Assembly (NCBI RefSeq): GCF_009712035.1
Contig: NZ_VILB01000003.1
Location: forward strand, 186,001-250,000
DNA: 64,000 nucleotides
DNA from: Anabaena sp. UHCC 0187
Lineage (GTDB): Bacteria; Cyanobacteriota; Cyanobacteriia; Cyanobacteriales; Nostocaceae
Direction of reading: 5' to 3'
Shown piece by piece: positions 26,153 to 36,223 of this stretch. A program made the position numbers and the translations under genes. Position 1 is the first letter of the stretch. The number at the start of each line of letters is the position of its first letter. The notes under the pieces were generated by a model. The model worked only from the letters and a program-made list of their open reading frames with translations. It was not told the DNA's origin and did no database searches.

Positions 26153-27112
26153 ATGAAAAAATTTGTTTATTTGTCTCATAATCAGTTTATTAAAAATCAC
26201 TTATTTAGCCAAAGCATAATTATGTTTTTAGCTGTAGTGATGATGCTACTAAATACAGGCTGTAGTCAAAAAGTATTTCATCCTTCTCCACCTGCTGTAA
26301 ATAAAATCCGAAAAAACTTACCTTCTTTGAAAATTGGCATATTACCATTACAAAATTTTCAAAATCAACAACGCATGATTAAGCAATTTGATAGCTACCT
26401 AGAGAAATTCTTAGGACGAACCGTTGATATTCAACTGGCTAAAAATTACGACGAAGCTGTTAACTGGTTAGTAGAAGAAAAGGTTGATATCGCTTATTTG
26501 GGACCATTAACTTATTTAGAAGCTTTGGACAGAGGTGCAAAAATTGAACCTCTAGTTGCTTCCATAGATAAAAATACAGGACAACCTTGGTATCGAGCTT
26601 GTATTATCATCAAATCAGATAGCTCTATCCACAGCTTAAGCGACCTCAAAGGTAGGCGGGTTGCCTTTATAGATAAATTATCAACTGCTGGCTATTTGAT
26701 GCCATTAGCAGCTTTCAAGAAACTCAATATTGATCCCAATCAGGATTTTAAAAAATTTATTTATACTGGCAGTCATACTAAGAGTATGGAAGCACTAGAA
26801 AATGGTATTGTAGATGCCATAGCTACTCATATTCCCTTTTATACTAAGCAGAAAAGAATGGGTAAATTCCCACAAAATTCACGTATTTTATGGGAATCTG
26901 ACCCTATGCCCCAATTTCCTGTGGTAGTGTTAAAAAAATTGCCTCCTGAGTTGATCAAACAGTTAAAACAAGCTTTTATTAATACCCCTGATGGTATTGA
27001 GGATATTAACGGCACTGAGTCTGCTGGCTATACTTTAGTCAGTGCTTCAGATTACGAATCAATTCAGCAAATCCGTAAGGATCTTAACTTAATTTCCAGT
27101 CCATCAAAATGA
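26153..27112 (+). CDS. PhnD-like substrate-binding lipoprotein
   Basis: A 319-residue type-2 periplasmic binding protein of the phosphate/phosphite/phosphonate (PhnD) group. The N-terminus has a signal helix and a lipobox-like LNTGC with Cys37. Seen: LKIGILPLQNFQNQQRM, DIAYLGPLTYLEA, the anion-loop region HSLSDLKGRRVAFIDKLSTAGYLMP, and YTGSHTKSMEALENGIVDAIA. No permease or ATPase genes are near. Its stop overlaps the start of a sensor kinase by ATGA (27109-27112), so it probably presents a ligand to that kinase rather than feeding a transporter. The ligand is unknown. Confidence 0.87.
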   Translation: MKKFVYLSHNQFIKNHLFSQSIIMFLAVVMMLLNTGCSQKVFHPSPPAVNKIRKNLPSLKIGILPLQNFQNQQRMIKQFDSYLEKFLGRTVDIQLAKNYDEAVNWLVEEKVDIAYLGPLTYLEALDRGAKIEPLVASIDKNTGQPWYRACIIIKSDSSIHSLSDLKGRRVAFIDKLSTAGYLMPLAAFKKLNIDPNQDFKKFIYTGSHTKSMEALENGIVDAIATHIPFYTKQKRMGKFPQNSRILWESDPMPQFPVVVLKKLPPELIKQLKQAFINTPDGIEDINGTESAGYTLVSASDYESIQQIRKDLNLISSPSK

Positions 27113-28809
27113 ATATATCTAAAAAGTTTCTCGCTAGTGCGGCTTTATTATTAGGAATTGTCACAGCTATTCAGATTGGTAATGCTGTGGTTGTCCAGCA
27201 AATTAAAAATACTGCTCAACAAAGAAGTGATATCGCCATAGACACCATTAAAGCTGCTTTAGAAGCAGAAAATACTTTAAGGTCGGAAATAATTTTATTG
27301 AAGGATATAGTTTTATTTGAGCGCAACCAATCAGAAATAGAAAAATTCCAAAATAAGTTTCTTGATTCTCTAAATAGATTAGCAGTTTTTATGCCCGATG
27401 ATCCGGACATTGCTCTGATTCGTCGCCGCCATCTTTTTCTTAAAAACATAGCAAATCAGCTAATTAAAAAGAGAAGAAATGAATTTAGTATAGTTGAATC
27501 TCAGCAATATTTTCTCGCTATTAATTCCTTTAATAGAGATATTGATTTCATGTTAACAAATGTCATTGAACGTGCCTACAAACAAAAACAATTAATGAAA
27601 TCAGAATTAGACAACTTATATAAATTCCAGGCAATTATCACTATTGAAGTTATAGGAGCAATCATTATTTTATTTACAATTACATTTATATTAGTCTGGC
27701 AACCAATTATTAAATCTTTAGAAGAATTACAGATAGGAACTGCGGAAATAGCTGCTGGTAATCTTGATTACCGTTTAAATATTCTGACAGGTGATGAAGT
27801 AGAAAAATTAGCTGAAGCATTTAATTATATGGCTATCAAGCTGACTGATTCCCGACACACGTTGTTAAAAAACGATGAATTAACAAAAATTAACCAGCGC
27901 TCTCAGTTAGAGATTAACGAACGCAAACAAGCAGAAACGGCACTAAAGGAAGCTTTACAGCAACTTAAAAGTACCCAAGCCCAATTGATTCAAACTGAAA
28001 AAATGTCTAGCTTAGGTCAGCTTGTTGCCGGCATAGCACACGAAATTAATAATCCTGTAAATTTCATCTCTGGAAATATTAGCTATACCAGTGAATATGC
28101 TCATGAATTACTAGAATTAATTGGCTTATATATTGAAGAATTACCCAATCCGAGTCATAAAATTCAGGATAAAATTGAGGAAATTGATCTAAAATTTATT
28201 TTAGAGGATTTCCCAAAAGTTATTAATTCTATGCAAATAGGATCTAATCGAATTAGAGAAATAGTCTTATCTTTACGTACTTTTTCCCGATTAGATGAAG
28301 CAGAAATGAAATCAGTTGATATTCACGAAGGTATTGATAGTACACTATTAATTTTACAAAATCGCCTGAAAGCAAAAACAGAACATCCAGAAATTCAAAT
28401 CATCAAAAATTATGGTAATTTACCCCTAGTTCAATGCTATCCAGGACAACTAAATCAGGTATTTATGAATATTATTAATAATGCTATTGATGCTATCGAA
28501 AGTGATAATAATCAGCAACTTTTAGAGGAAATTCAAAATCATTCCAGTCAAATTACAATTCAAACCCAACTATCGGATACTAATCAATTACAGATCAGAA
28601 TTGCTGATAATGGACAAGGGATTTCAGAAAACATAAAAAGTAAGTTATTTGATCCATTTTTTACGACTAAACCAATTGGAAAGGGAACAGGTTTAGGATT
28701 ATCTATTAGCTATGATATTATTGTTAATAAACATTCTGGACTTCTCAAATGTGAATCAGAAATAGGGAAAGGAACTGAGTTTTTAATTGAAATTCCTTTA
28801 TATCAATAA
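27109..28809 (+). CDS. Membrane sensor histidine kinase with HAMP domain
   Basis: A 566-residue kinase. Order: transmembrane helix 1 (about 8-28), a helical periplasmic sensor of about 150 residues, helix 2 (about 182-204), HAMP (about 205-260), coiled coil, dimerisation/phospho-acceptor domain with GIAHEINNPVNF (His311), then the ATPase domain with MNIINNAIDAIE, ADNGQGI and GKGTGLGLS. All catalytic boxes are present, so it should be active. Translational coupling (4-nt overlap) with the PhnD-like lipoprotein points to a ligand-binding-protein-fed sensor. No response regulator is adjacent. Confidence 0.92.
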   Translation: MNISKKFLASAALLLGIVTAIQIGNAVVVQQIKNTAQQRSDIAIDTIKAALEAENTLRSEIILLKDIVLFERNQSEIEKFQNKFLDSLNRLAVFMPDDPDIALIRRRHLFLKNIANQLIKKRRNEFSIVESQQYFLAINSFNRDIDFMLTNVIERAYKQKQLMKSELDNLYKFQAIITIEVIGAIIILFTITFILVWQPIIKSLEELQIGTAEIAAGNLDYRLNILTGDEVEKLAEAFNYMAIKLTDSRHTLLKNDELTKINQRSQLEINERKQAETALKEALQQLKSTQAQLIQTEKMSSLGQLVAGIAHEINNPVNFISGNISYTSEYAHELLELIGLYIEELPNPSHKIQDKIEEIDLKFILEDFPKVINSMQIGSNRIREIVLSLRTFSRLDEAEMKSVDIHEGIDSTLLILQNRLKAKTEHPEIQIIKNYGNLPLVQCYPGQLNQVFMNIINNAIDAIESDNNQQLLEEIQNHSSQITIQTQLSDTNQLQIRIADNGQGISENIKSKLFDPFFTTKPIGKGTGLGLSISYDIIVNKHSGLLKCESEIGKGTEFLIEIPLYQ

Positions 28810-28841
28810 TTTTCTTTATTCAAAGGCTGATAAAAAATAAT

Positions 28842-30302
28842 TTAACATCGCTTTAACTGTGCTAGTAAAACTACAATTTCATCTATTGCTGTTCTCATAA
28901 CTCTACCCGGTTGCTCAGATTGATTGACAATAATACTAAAAACTAATGGCTGATAATTAGGTGCATTTACATACCCAGATAGAGCAGAAATTCCTGTCAT
29001 TGAACCTGTTTTTCCTTGCACAATTCCCGCAGCAGCCGTATTAATAAACCGATTTTTTAGAGTCCCATTTACACCTGCAATAGACAAGGAAGCCCGAAAA
29101 ACTTCGGCTTGAGATGATTTATTAATTCCTTGTAAAAGTTCCACCAAAGCTGCTGGAGTTGTTAAATTTTTCCGAGATAACCCAGAACCATCTACAATTA
29201 CATAACCGTCTGGTTCAACTCCTAATTGAGTTAAAGTTTCTCTTGCTACTTCTAACCCAATATCAGCCGTATTTTGATTTGTTTCTGCTGGTTTTTTAAT
29301 AGCTAAACTCCTGAGTAAAGCCTCAGCATACAAATTATTACTATTCACATTTGTCTCGATCAATAATTCCGACAAAGGTGGAGATTCTACAGCGGCTATT
29401 TCTTTGTTATTTTTACTCAGATTACTACTCACAGTTTCTTTAACAGTAATTCCCTCCCTAGCTAAATTCTGGCGAAATTGTCTGATAAAATTAGCAATTG
29501 GATCAAATACAGCCAAACCAGTAATATCTGGTTGAGAATTTACGGCTAATTGTCCATTTATTCTGATAATCTGTCCTTTTAAGTCACGATTTACTTGTAC
29601 AAAACCAGGGTTATCTGCTTGAGTTGTGACAGAATTATTTTCAACTTTCCATTGATATGCTTCTGTAGGGTCATTCCATTTTATCTTTAATGGTTGTCCA
29701 ATAGTTTGGGGTGAAGAAGTTAAAATAGAAGCATTTTCATTGACAATTAAACTATTAACAGGTGCGCCATAATAAGCTTGTATATCTTCCCATTCCCAAC
29801 TAGAATTAACTACTTCACCTTGAAAATAACTATCATCAGCAATTAACTGATTAATTTGCCTAATTCCCTGTTGATATAGTTGTTTTGATAATATTGTTAA
29901 TTGGGCATTTTTAAAACTCGGATCTCCCCTTCCCACTACACGCAAAACACCATTACCATCATCATAAATGGAGGTACGAATCCGAAAATCTGCACCTAAT
30001 TTTTGTAATGCTGCTGCGGTAGTAAATAGCTTCATGTTAGAAGCAGGAATAAAATATTTTTGGCTATCTTGACTATAAAGAATCTTTTCTGATGATAATG
30101 GTTTAACTAAAATCCCCCAACGGACGCGACTAAATTGGGGACGATTAATAATAGTATTAATTTCCGATGATAATTGAGCCGGACAAATTGATTTGGTAGT
30201 AGTAACTTGAGGAACAGGTGTTTGGGCTTGGGCTATTTTTTGAATACTACCAATATTAATAGAGATAAATAGTAAGATAAAGCTGAAATAATTTTTTTTC
30301 AA
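28842..30302 (-). CDS. dacB: D-alanyl-D-alanine carboxypeptidase/endopeptidase (PBP4 family)
   Basis: A peptidase S13 that trims or cuts cross-links in peptidoglycan in the periplasm. Seen: the active Ser in PASNMKLF (SxxK), the second motif in VNSNNLYAE (SxN), and GKTGSMTG (KTG). The usual extra domains lie between the first two motifs. No ATG precedes the signal peptide; I choose TTG at 30302, 4 nt after the dnaB stop, because it gives a normal signal sequence (KKNYFSFILLF..., cleavage near AQA) and 486 residues. The frame otherwise runs back into dnaB. Likely co-transcribed with dnaB. Confidence 0.88.
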   Translation of the reverse strand: MKKNYFSFILLFISINIGSIQKIAQAQTPVPQVTTTKSICPAQLSSEINTIINRPQFSRVRWGILVKPLSSEKILYSQDSQKYFIPASNMKLFTTAAALQKLGADFRIRTSIYDDGNGVLRVVGRGDPSFKNAQLTILSKQLYQQGIRQINQLIADDSYFQGEVVNSSWEWEDIQAYYGAPVNSLIVNENASILTSSPQTIGQPLKIKWNDPTEAYQWKVENNSVTTQADNPGFVQVNRDLKGQIIRINGQLAVNSQPDITGLAVFDPIANFIRQFRQNLAREGITVKETVSSNLSKNNKEIAAVESPPLSELLIETNVNSNNLYAEALLRSLAIKKPAETNQNTADIGLEVARETLTQLGVEPDGYVIVDGSGLSRKNLTTPAALVELLQGINKSSQAEVFRASLSIAGVNGTLKNRFINTAAAGIVQGKTGSMTGISALSGYVNAPNYQPLVFSIIVNQSEQPGRVMRTAIDEIVVLLAQLKRC

Positions 30303-30306
30303 GATA

Positions 30307-33153
30307 TTACCAATTATTATTTGGTTTAGCGAGATTTTTAAACTTTGTAAATTGTGGATCAAATAATAGCTTAACTGTTCCTGTTGGTCCATTCCGATGT
30401 TTAGCTATGATTACTTCTGTAACTCCCCTCTCTGGGGTATCTGGTGAATAATACTCATCACGATATAACATCATTACTATATCAGCATCTTGTTCAATTG
30501 AACCTGATTCTCTCAAATCAGATAACATTGGGCGTTTATTGGTTCTTGCTTCTACTCCGCGACTTAACTGTGATAAGGCAATTATGGGTACAGATAATTC
30601 TCTTGCTAAACCTTTTAAAGAACGGGTAATTCTTGATAATTCTTGGACACGATTATCACTACTACCTTCCATTAATTGCAAGTAATCAATTACTATTAAT
30701 CCCAATTCTTTACTTTGTTCGGCTTGCAATCTTCGCGCTTGACTTCGCATTTGTGTGACTGTAATATTTGATGTATCATCAATAAAAATTGGAGTGTCTG
30801 AGAGTTTAGCAATGGCACGGCTTAAAGGTTCCCATTGCGTTTGACTAATGCGGCCACTTCTTAAATAACTGCTTTCAATTCCAGCTTCACTAGCTAATAG
30901 TCTTTGTACTAGCTGTTCTTTAGACATTTCTAAACTAAAAACTGCAACTGGTAATTGATAACCAGCAGCAATATTATGAGCAAGGTTTAAGCAAAAGGCC
31001 GTATTGTGAACACAAATATCATTAGCAACAAAATTGTGTGTTTCGGGAATTGTTAAATCATAAACTTGTTGATTACCTACTGATTCAATGGAAATAATTT
31101 CATCCCAATATACATCACTATTTGCTAATTGCTGAAGTGATAAATTGTCTAAAGCAGTGGCTAAAATCCATAATCTTTCCCGTTTTAATGCCCGTTTACC
31201 GACATGAATATTTGTATAGCTTTTAATTTCAGCCCGTTGAGCTAAACTACTCCAAGTTTCGCTACCTTTAGCGGCTGCTATCTGTTCCCAAATTTCTATA
31301 GGTATTAAGTCACGATTGGTTTGATATCTCTTTTGAGATATAGCTAATGTGACTTTTGCTAATGCTGCTTCTTTGCCAAAAATGCCAATTTCTGCAATAA
31401 AGTTTTTGATAGATAAAGCATCAGTAATATCTAATTGCCATGCTGGTCTGCGGGTATTATTATATTTCATAGACCGCTTTTTCAAAGCAGCAATAATACC
31501 AAATCTTAATAACAGATGTTGAATTTGTCTTGCTAGTTTTTCGCTAACTGTACAATAACCTAATTGTGATTGACCACTATTAAGTACAGTAGCCCAGCCG
31601 TCAGTGGCAAAGAGACGATTGATAAATAAGGACAATTGTGATTTTTCTAATTTAAAGACAATTGGGGGAATTGTTTTAGTATGGGCATCTTTACCCCATA
31701 AACCTAATTTTTCTAACCAAATTGTCAACTCGTTTTTACTAGATTTTCTGATACTAGCAAATCCATAAGGTGCAAGTTCTTCTAACTCAATTTCTAGAGT
31801 CTTACATAATAACTCAAAAATGTCATGATTGGGTACACACTTTCCTTTTTGCCACATACAAACTAAAGATGGAGTTACTCCTAGTTCATCGCTTAATTTT
31901 TTAGCAGATAATGAACGAGAACTAATAGCAATTTTGAGACTTTCCGCAAAAAGCTGTCTTTGATTAGCAATAAATTCTAAATCTCCGCGAACACATAATG
32001 AAGGTGTCCGTTGTTCTTGGGAATCTTCCCATCTTACTGACAAACCACCAAATTCAGTTACTGCTTGGGAAAAATCTGTTTGCAGTAATGGGTTACTGTT
32101 TGTAAATCTAGGAGTGCTATTAGTTAAACCACCATCACCAATTAAATATCCTAATAATTTGACTTCACACTCGCGGATAGTTTCTGTACCAAACACATCT
32201 ATTTTACGAGGGATAGCAATCTTATTTCCAACTTGCAAATTTTCTAATCTTTGCCAACCTTTAATAGTTAAAAATGGGTGAGTAATTGTGGTTTCAATTG
32301 CTCGACCTAAGCGAGTTGTTATGCGGAAAACTGGTTTAATTCCATCATCTACAAATGCAGATGGTTGGGTAAAGGTAAATTTCCAATCGTCATTTAAGGT
32401 TAATAATGAACCTTGACGTTGCCGATATAATTCTTCAATTGTGGCAATTTGTCCATCTGCTAAGACGATTTCTGAATCATAACTGAGACATTTTCCCATT
32501 GACGGCCTCCCTGCGATGATAATTAAATCAGAACGCTGAAAACCGCTGGTCATTGCATCTAAATCATAAAAACCACAAGGTATTCCTGGTAAAGCAATGC
32601 CTTGATGACGAGTTTCAATATCTTGAAAAGTATGAACTAAGGTGTCACTAATACGAATTAATCCTGATTGAGTTTTTTGTTGGGTGACGTTAAAAACTTT
32701 TTGTTCGGCATTGTCCAGAACTATTGGTAATTCTGTTTCTGTTTCAAAACCAAGATGGACAATTTCATTACCTGCTTTAATTAATTGCCGTCGCAGGTAT
32801 TTTTCCATCACTAACACTGCTAAGGCATCAATATTAACCGCTGAAACTGTGCGATCTACTAATGTTGCTAGTTTATTTCTGCCACCAATTCGCGTCAACT
32901 GATCATTATCTGTTAACCAATTGGTGATGGAAAGTAAGTCTGTGGGTTTTTGCTGCGTATGTAGACGTAAGGCAGCTTGATAGATGGTTGTATGGGCGCT
33001 AATATAAAAAGCTTCGGGAACTAGGCGATCGCTGACTCGACCAATTGCCTCTGGATCTAGTAGAATACCTCCTAAAATCGCTTCCTCTGCTTCGATGTTT
33101 TGAGGTGGTAGACGATTACTACCATCACCTTGAAAACTTAGTTCTTCAGCCAT
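30307..33153 (-). CDS. dnaB: Replicative DNA helicase DnaB, with intein
   Basis: DnaB unwinds DNA ahead of the replication fork. The 948-residue precursor splits as an N-extein (1-221), an intein (222-717) and a C-extein (718-948), giving a spliced 452-residue helicase of normal length. Seen in the exteins: the primase-binding helical domain (LPPQNIEAEEAILGGI), Walker A interrupted right after GRPSMGK, Walker B LGLIVIDYLQL, and LSQLSRGVEAR. The usual site RESGSIEQDAD, where I recall the Synechocystis DnaB intein sits, is uninterrupted here. rplI lies upstream and dacB downstream, all leftward; rplI-dnaB linkage is common in bacteria. Confidence 0.96.
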   Translation of the reverse strand: MAEELSFQGDGSNRLPPQNIEAEEAILGGILLDPEAIGRVSDRLVPEAFYISAHTTIYQAALRLHTQQKPTDLLSITNWLTDNDQLTRIGGRNKLATLVDRTVSAVNIDALAVLVMEKYLRRQLIKAGNEIVHLGFETETELPIVLDNAEQKVFNVTQQKTQSGLIRISDTLVHTFQDIETRHQGIALPGIPCGFYDLDAMTSGFQRSDLIIIAGRPSMGKCLSYDSEIVLADGQIATIEELYRQRQGSLLTLNDDWKFTFTQPSAFVDDGIKPVFRITTRLGRAIETTITHPFLTIKGWQRLENLQVGNKIAIPRKIDVFGTETIRECEVKLLGYLIGDGGLTNSTPRFTNSNPLLQTDFSQAVTEFGGLSVRWEDSQEQRTPSLCVRGDLEFIANQRQLFAESLKIAISSRSLSAKKLSDELGVTPSLVCMWQKGKCVPNHDIFELLCKTLEIELEELAPYGFASIRKSSKNELTIWLEKLGLWGKDAHTKTIPPIVFKLEKSQLSLFINRLFATDGWATVLNSGQSQLGYCTVSEKLARQIQHLLLRFGIIAALKKRSMKYNNTRRPAWQLDITDALSIKNFIAEIGIFGKEAALAKVTLAISQKRYQTNRDLIPIEIWEQIAAAKGSETWSSLAQRAEIKSYTNIHVGKRALKRERLWILATALDNLSLQQLANSDVYWDEIISIESVGNQQVYDLTIPETHNFVANDICVHNTAFCLNLAHNIAAGYQLPVAVFSLEMSKEQLVQRLLASEAGIESSYLRSGRISQTQWEPLSRAIAKLSDTPIFIDDTSNITVTQMRSQARRLQAEQSKELGLIVIDYLQLMEGSSDNRVQELSRITRSLKGLARELSVPIIALSQLSRGVEARTNKRPMLSDLRESGSIEQDADIVMMLYRDEYYSPDTPERGVTEVIIAKHRNGPTGTVKLLFDPQFTKFKNLAKPNNNW
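31003..32490 (-). other. Intein in DnaB with LAGLIDADG endonuclease and HTH
   Basis: A 496-residue protein-splicing element within dnaB, residues 222-717 of the precursor. Splice residues: Cys222 first, His-Asn (VHN, Asn717) last, Thr718 as the downstream nucleophile. Block B is TITHPF (His292); block F is ETHNFVAND. Two LAGLIDADG helices are seen, LLGYLIGDGG (333-342) and INRLFATDGW (511-520), each keeping the Asp, so homing activity may persist. A Cro/C1-like HTH (about 404-460, KKLSDELGVTPSLVCMWQKG) is inserted between them. It interrupts the P-loop, so the helicase is inactive until splicing. Confidence 0.93.
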
Positions 33154-33425
33154 AATATTTTAAATGTTGGCGATTTTGGATTTTTACCTAATCATCCAAA
33201 ACCAATATAAAAACATTGATAACCACAGATGATATATCTGTGGTGATTAAGTCACCGAATTTGAGATTTTAAATTTTGGATTAAAGATTGAAAATTCAAA
33301 AATGTCCGCAGCCGCCAAATTTATTCGAGGATAAATATAAAATCTCAAATTAATTGACAAGCTCTTAGCTTAGTTGCTGGAGTCAATCTAAAATCTAAAA
33401 TCTAAAATCCAAAATTGCATCACCG

Positions 33426-33884
33426 TTAGTTAGAGACGACTTCAATGTTAATTTCTGCTGTTACGTCAGAATGGAGCTTGATTTCAGCTTTATAAGTACC
33501 CAATTGGCTAATATCGGGAATGCTAATACCACGACGATCTATTTCTAGATTAGCCGCTGCTTTAATCGCATCTGCCACATCTTGGGTAGTCACAGTTCCA
33601 AAAATAGCTTCATTTTCACCAACTTGCTTGGCAATTTTTAAACCAGCAATATTTTCTAAAGCTGTTTTTTGCTCAGTTGCTTGTTGTTTGAGTTCTAATT
33701 GTCTTTGATATTCTTTCTCACGTCGGCGTTCTACTTGTTTGAGAAGACCAGGTGTAGCACGAGCAGCTAAACTCTGGGGAATCAGGTAGTTACGAGCATA
33801 ACCGGGGGCTACTTCTACTAAATCGCCGAGTTTTCCCAGCTTGCTTACATCTTTTGTTAAAACTAATTGCACACGTTTCGCCAT
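33426..33884 (-). CDS. rplI: 50S ribosomal protein L9
   Basis: L9 binds 23S rRNA near the L1 stalk and helps reading-frame maintenance. The 152 residues show the family N-domain ([33 protein letters not shown]), a long connecting helix ([19 protein letters not shown]), and the C-domain with [16 protein letters not shown]. It lies 272 nt upstream of dnaB on the same strand, the common bacterial arrangement. The gap to dnaB has AAATCTAAAATC-type simple repeats but no gene. Confidence 0.97.
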   Translation of the reverse strand: MAKRVQLVLTKDVSKLGKLGDLVEVAPGYARNYLIPQSLAARATPGLLKQVERRREKEYQRQLELKQQATEQKTALENIAGLKIAKQVGENEAIFGTVTTQDVADAIKAAANLEIDRRGISIPDISQLGTYKAEIKLHSDVTAEINIEVVSN

Positions 33885-34056
33885 TGTTTTTCGCTTTTCT
33901 TGGTAAAATCTTACTTATTTGGGTGTCAGCAGGATAGCTTATAAAAGTGTAGCTTGATCCTCAGCGACTTTAAACATACCCACAGCCTTAAGATTTTAGC
34001 GAAGTTTGGGGGGCGATCGCAATACTAAATGCCAGAAATATTAAAATAGCAGCATG

Positions 34057-34085
34057 GTAGGGGTTTAGCATTGCTAAACCCCTAC
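34057..34085 (-). repeat. 29-nt perfect palindrome downstream of gloB
   Basis: Arms GTAGGGGTTTAGCA and TGCTAAACCCCTAC around one central base, 16 nt beyond the gloB stop. An equivalent element with a different centre base lies at 56175-56203, after an unrelated gene. It likely folds as a 3'-end hairpin. Confidence 0.8.
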
Positions 34086-34101
34086 AACTACTGACCAATA
34101 A

Positions 34102-34875
34102 TTAAAAATTATCCTTCATTCCTCGAATCCGTGCAAAGGTTTGGACTTCATCGTTACTCTTCGCTGTTACTTGTAGAGATGGTTCATTCCAACGTAAAAA
34201 AGGATTTGTAAGTTTTTCTATTCCTAAAATTGATGGAACCGTGGGTTTATCAGCATCGCGTTGAGCTTTAACTTCTTGGTAACGTTTTTGTAAATCCACA
34301 TTGTCAGCATCTACAGTCACCGCAAAACGCAAATTGCTCAATGTGTATTCATGGGCGCACCAAACGCGAGTATTATCCGGTAAAGCCCGGAGTTTACTTA
34401 AAGAATCTACCATTTGCCCTGGCGTACCTTCAAATAAACGACCGCACCCCCCCGCAAACAATGTATCACCACAGAACAATTCTCCAGGCTCTCCTGGGCT
34501 TACTGGGGGGAAATAGTAGGCAATGTGAGCGCGGGTATGTCCAGGAACGAAAAACACATCAGCAGTGCGATTTGCAAATTCTACGTGATCACCCTCGTGT
34601 AAAAATACCTGCTGTCCCGGAATCCTCCCTCGATCTTCCGCACCTCCATAAACTTTCACTTGGGGAAATGCTTTCATTAACTGTGTATTCCCACCCACAT
34701 GATCACCGTGATGGTGCGTGTTAAAAATTGCTACCAACTCAGCCTTGAGTTTCGTCAGTTCCGCTAAAACTGGCTGCGCTTCTGCTGGATCAACAACAGC
34801 CGCAATATTCTGCTGTGGATCATGCAGTAAAAATATATAGTTGTCTGAAAGTACCGGCAGCCGAATTACTTGCAT
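34102..34875 (-). CDS. gloB: Hydroxyacylglutathione hydrolase (glyoxalase II)
   Basis: GloB hydrolyses S-lactoylglutathione to lactate and glutathione, the second step of methylglyoxal removal. From the ATG at 34875 it has 257 residues, the normal length; the upstream in-frame start at 34890 adds five. Seen: the metallo-beta-lactamase motif THHHGDH (53-59), a later metal His in [13 protein letters not shown], the bridging Asp in [26 protein letters not shown], and the substrate-binding tail with NPFLRW. A decayed partial second copy lies 1.8 kb away at 36224-36704. Confidence 0.95.
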   Translation of the reverse strand: MQVIRLPVLSDNYIFLLHDPQQNIAAVVDPAEAQPVLAELTKLKAELVAIFNTHHHGDHVGGNTQLMKAFPQVKVYGGAEDRGRIPGQQVFLHEGDHVEFANRTADVFFVPGHTRAHIAYYFPPVSPGEPGELFCGDTLFAGGCGRLFEGTPGQMVDSLSKLRALPDNTRVWCAHEYTLSNLRFAVTVDADNVDLQKRYQEVKAQRDADKPTVPSILGIEKLTNPFLRWNEPSLQVTAKSNDEVQTFARIRGMKDNF

Positions 34876-34945
34876 TGCTTTTTCTCCCACAAAGATATAA
34901 TTGGTATTTGTAAAGTATCTTAAATTACACTATACTTATCAAGCT

Positions 34946-36043
34946 TCATATTGGTCTTCCTGAACGCCAGCGTCTCATCATCATCACTAGCCGAGAAAAG
35001 AAGAGTTTCAAAAGGGCAATTCGGTTGTGCCAACCGCTATATTTACATAGTAAGTGCCACAATGCTGATGGACTCAGCCATAAACCCTGACAGTTTTCTA
35101 AATGTCTAACGAACTCAACTCCATCCAGAGGATCTGCCAAAGCCTTGATCAATTCTAAACTAGGAGGTAATTTGTTTGGACAGGCAGATACATCGCTATG
35201 AGCATTTCCCCAAGTTGGTTCTCCACCTGAATTATATGTTTTAGCCTGGGGATGTCCAAAGCCGATATTATGTACCAAAGATACCATTGGTGTTATATGT
35301 ATGTATCCCTGATTCAGTGCCGCTAAAGTGAGGGTAATCACCCAATCTTTTTGGTTTTCTTTTTCGAGAAAAAATTGATTGACAATTGTATATTTTGTCT
35401 GCATCGTTGCTGGAATATTATAGAAATGACCAAAAGGATTATAAGCTTGGGGATAATTACTAAGATCTAAATTTTGCCAACGATCTGCCCAAATTCCTAA
35501 ACCGTAAGCAAATACTCGTCTAGATATCATAAAATCCGCTGTGATCATTTCTCGTATTTCATTAGGAAAGTTCGCATAGGCTGTAATTGAACATACGTGA
35601 GGACAGTGACGATAAGCTTCTAACAGCCGACACATCCTATCGTAAAAATAAGGATTGGGAATAGTATCATCTTCCAAATAAATGACAGCAGGATAATGGG
35701 ACAAAGCCTCTGTGAGTGCATAAATAGCGTGTGCATCACAACCTAAGTTATGTTGCTGGTTAATAATTTTAACGGGAATAATTTGAGAAAATTCGGTTAA
35801 TAATCTCATGCAATCGTCAATCAGATGCTGATCTTGAGCATTACGAGATCCATCAATAAAAGCCAGAATTTGCCTTGGTAGCAGAGTTTGTTTCGCTATA
35901 GCTGGGAGAAGTTCTTGGAGAAGATCGGGACGGGTAAAAGCCAGAAGAACAATTGGTGGTAATTCTGGGGGAAGGGAGATATCATCTAGCAAAACAGGCA
36001 AATTTAAATTTTTTTCAATGCTATTAACTTCATTAATGTTCAT
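34946..36043 (-). CDS. Glycosyltransferase family 2-like protein
   Basis: A 365-residue soluble GT-A enzyme. The N-terminal Rossmann-like domain has PPIVLLAFTRPDLLQELLPAI, INQQHNLGCDAHAIYAL and the metal/sugar-nucleotide motif AVIYLEDDTIPNP (EDD in place of DxD), similar to GNT-I/GT2-type enzymes. The middle holds GLGIWADRWQNLDL and the C-terminus is basic. The donor and acceptor are unknown. It is the only leftward gene of the glycosyltransferase island and lies between intact gloB and the gloB remnant. Confidence 0.82.
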   Translation of the reverse strand: MNINEVNSIEKNLNLPVLLDDISLPPELPPIVLLAFTRPDLLQELLPAIAKQTLLPRQILAFIDGSRNAQDQHLIDDCMRLLTEFSQIIPVKIINQQHNLGCDAHAIYALTEALSHYPAVIYLEDDTIPNPYFYDRMCRLLEAYRHCPHVCSITAYANFPNEIREMITADFMISRRVFAYGLGIWADRWQNLDLSNYPQAYNPFGHFYNIPATMQTKYTIVNQFFLEKENQKDWVITLTLAALNQGYIHITPMVSLVHNIGFGHPQAKTYNSGGEPTWGNAHSDVSACPNKLPPSLELIKALADPLDGVEFVRHLENCQGLWLSPSALWHLLCKYSGWHNRIALLKLFFSRLVMMMRRWRSGRPI

Positions 36044-36223
36044 AGATTTGATGGTTATTTTTTCAGTTTATTTACTAAAGAGTCCAGTTTAAAAAAAATC
36101 TCATCAGGCACATTGAATCTTTGCAGAAAACCAGGTTTTAAAATGGGAGAAGAGTTTTTATCTATAGGTGTATACTGAGAACGATAGGCAGCGATCGCCT
36201 GTTACATCTGTATGAGTAAGAGA

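Noticed and set aside
30303-30392. 30-residue extension of the PBP4-type peptidase
   Set aside because: It lies within dnaB; a normal signal peptide starts at TTG 30302, right after the dnaB stop.
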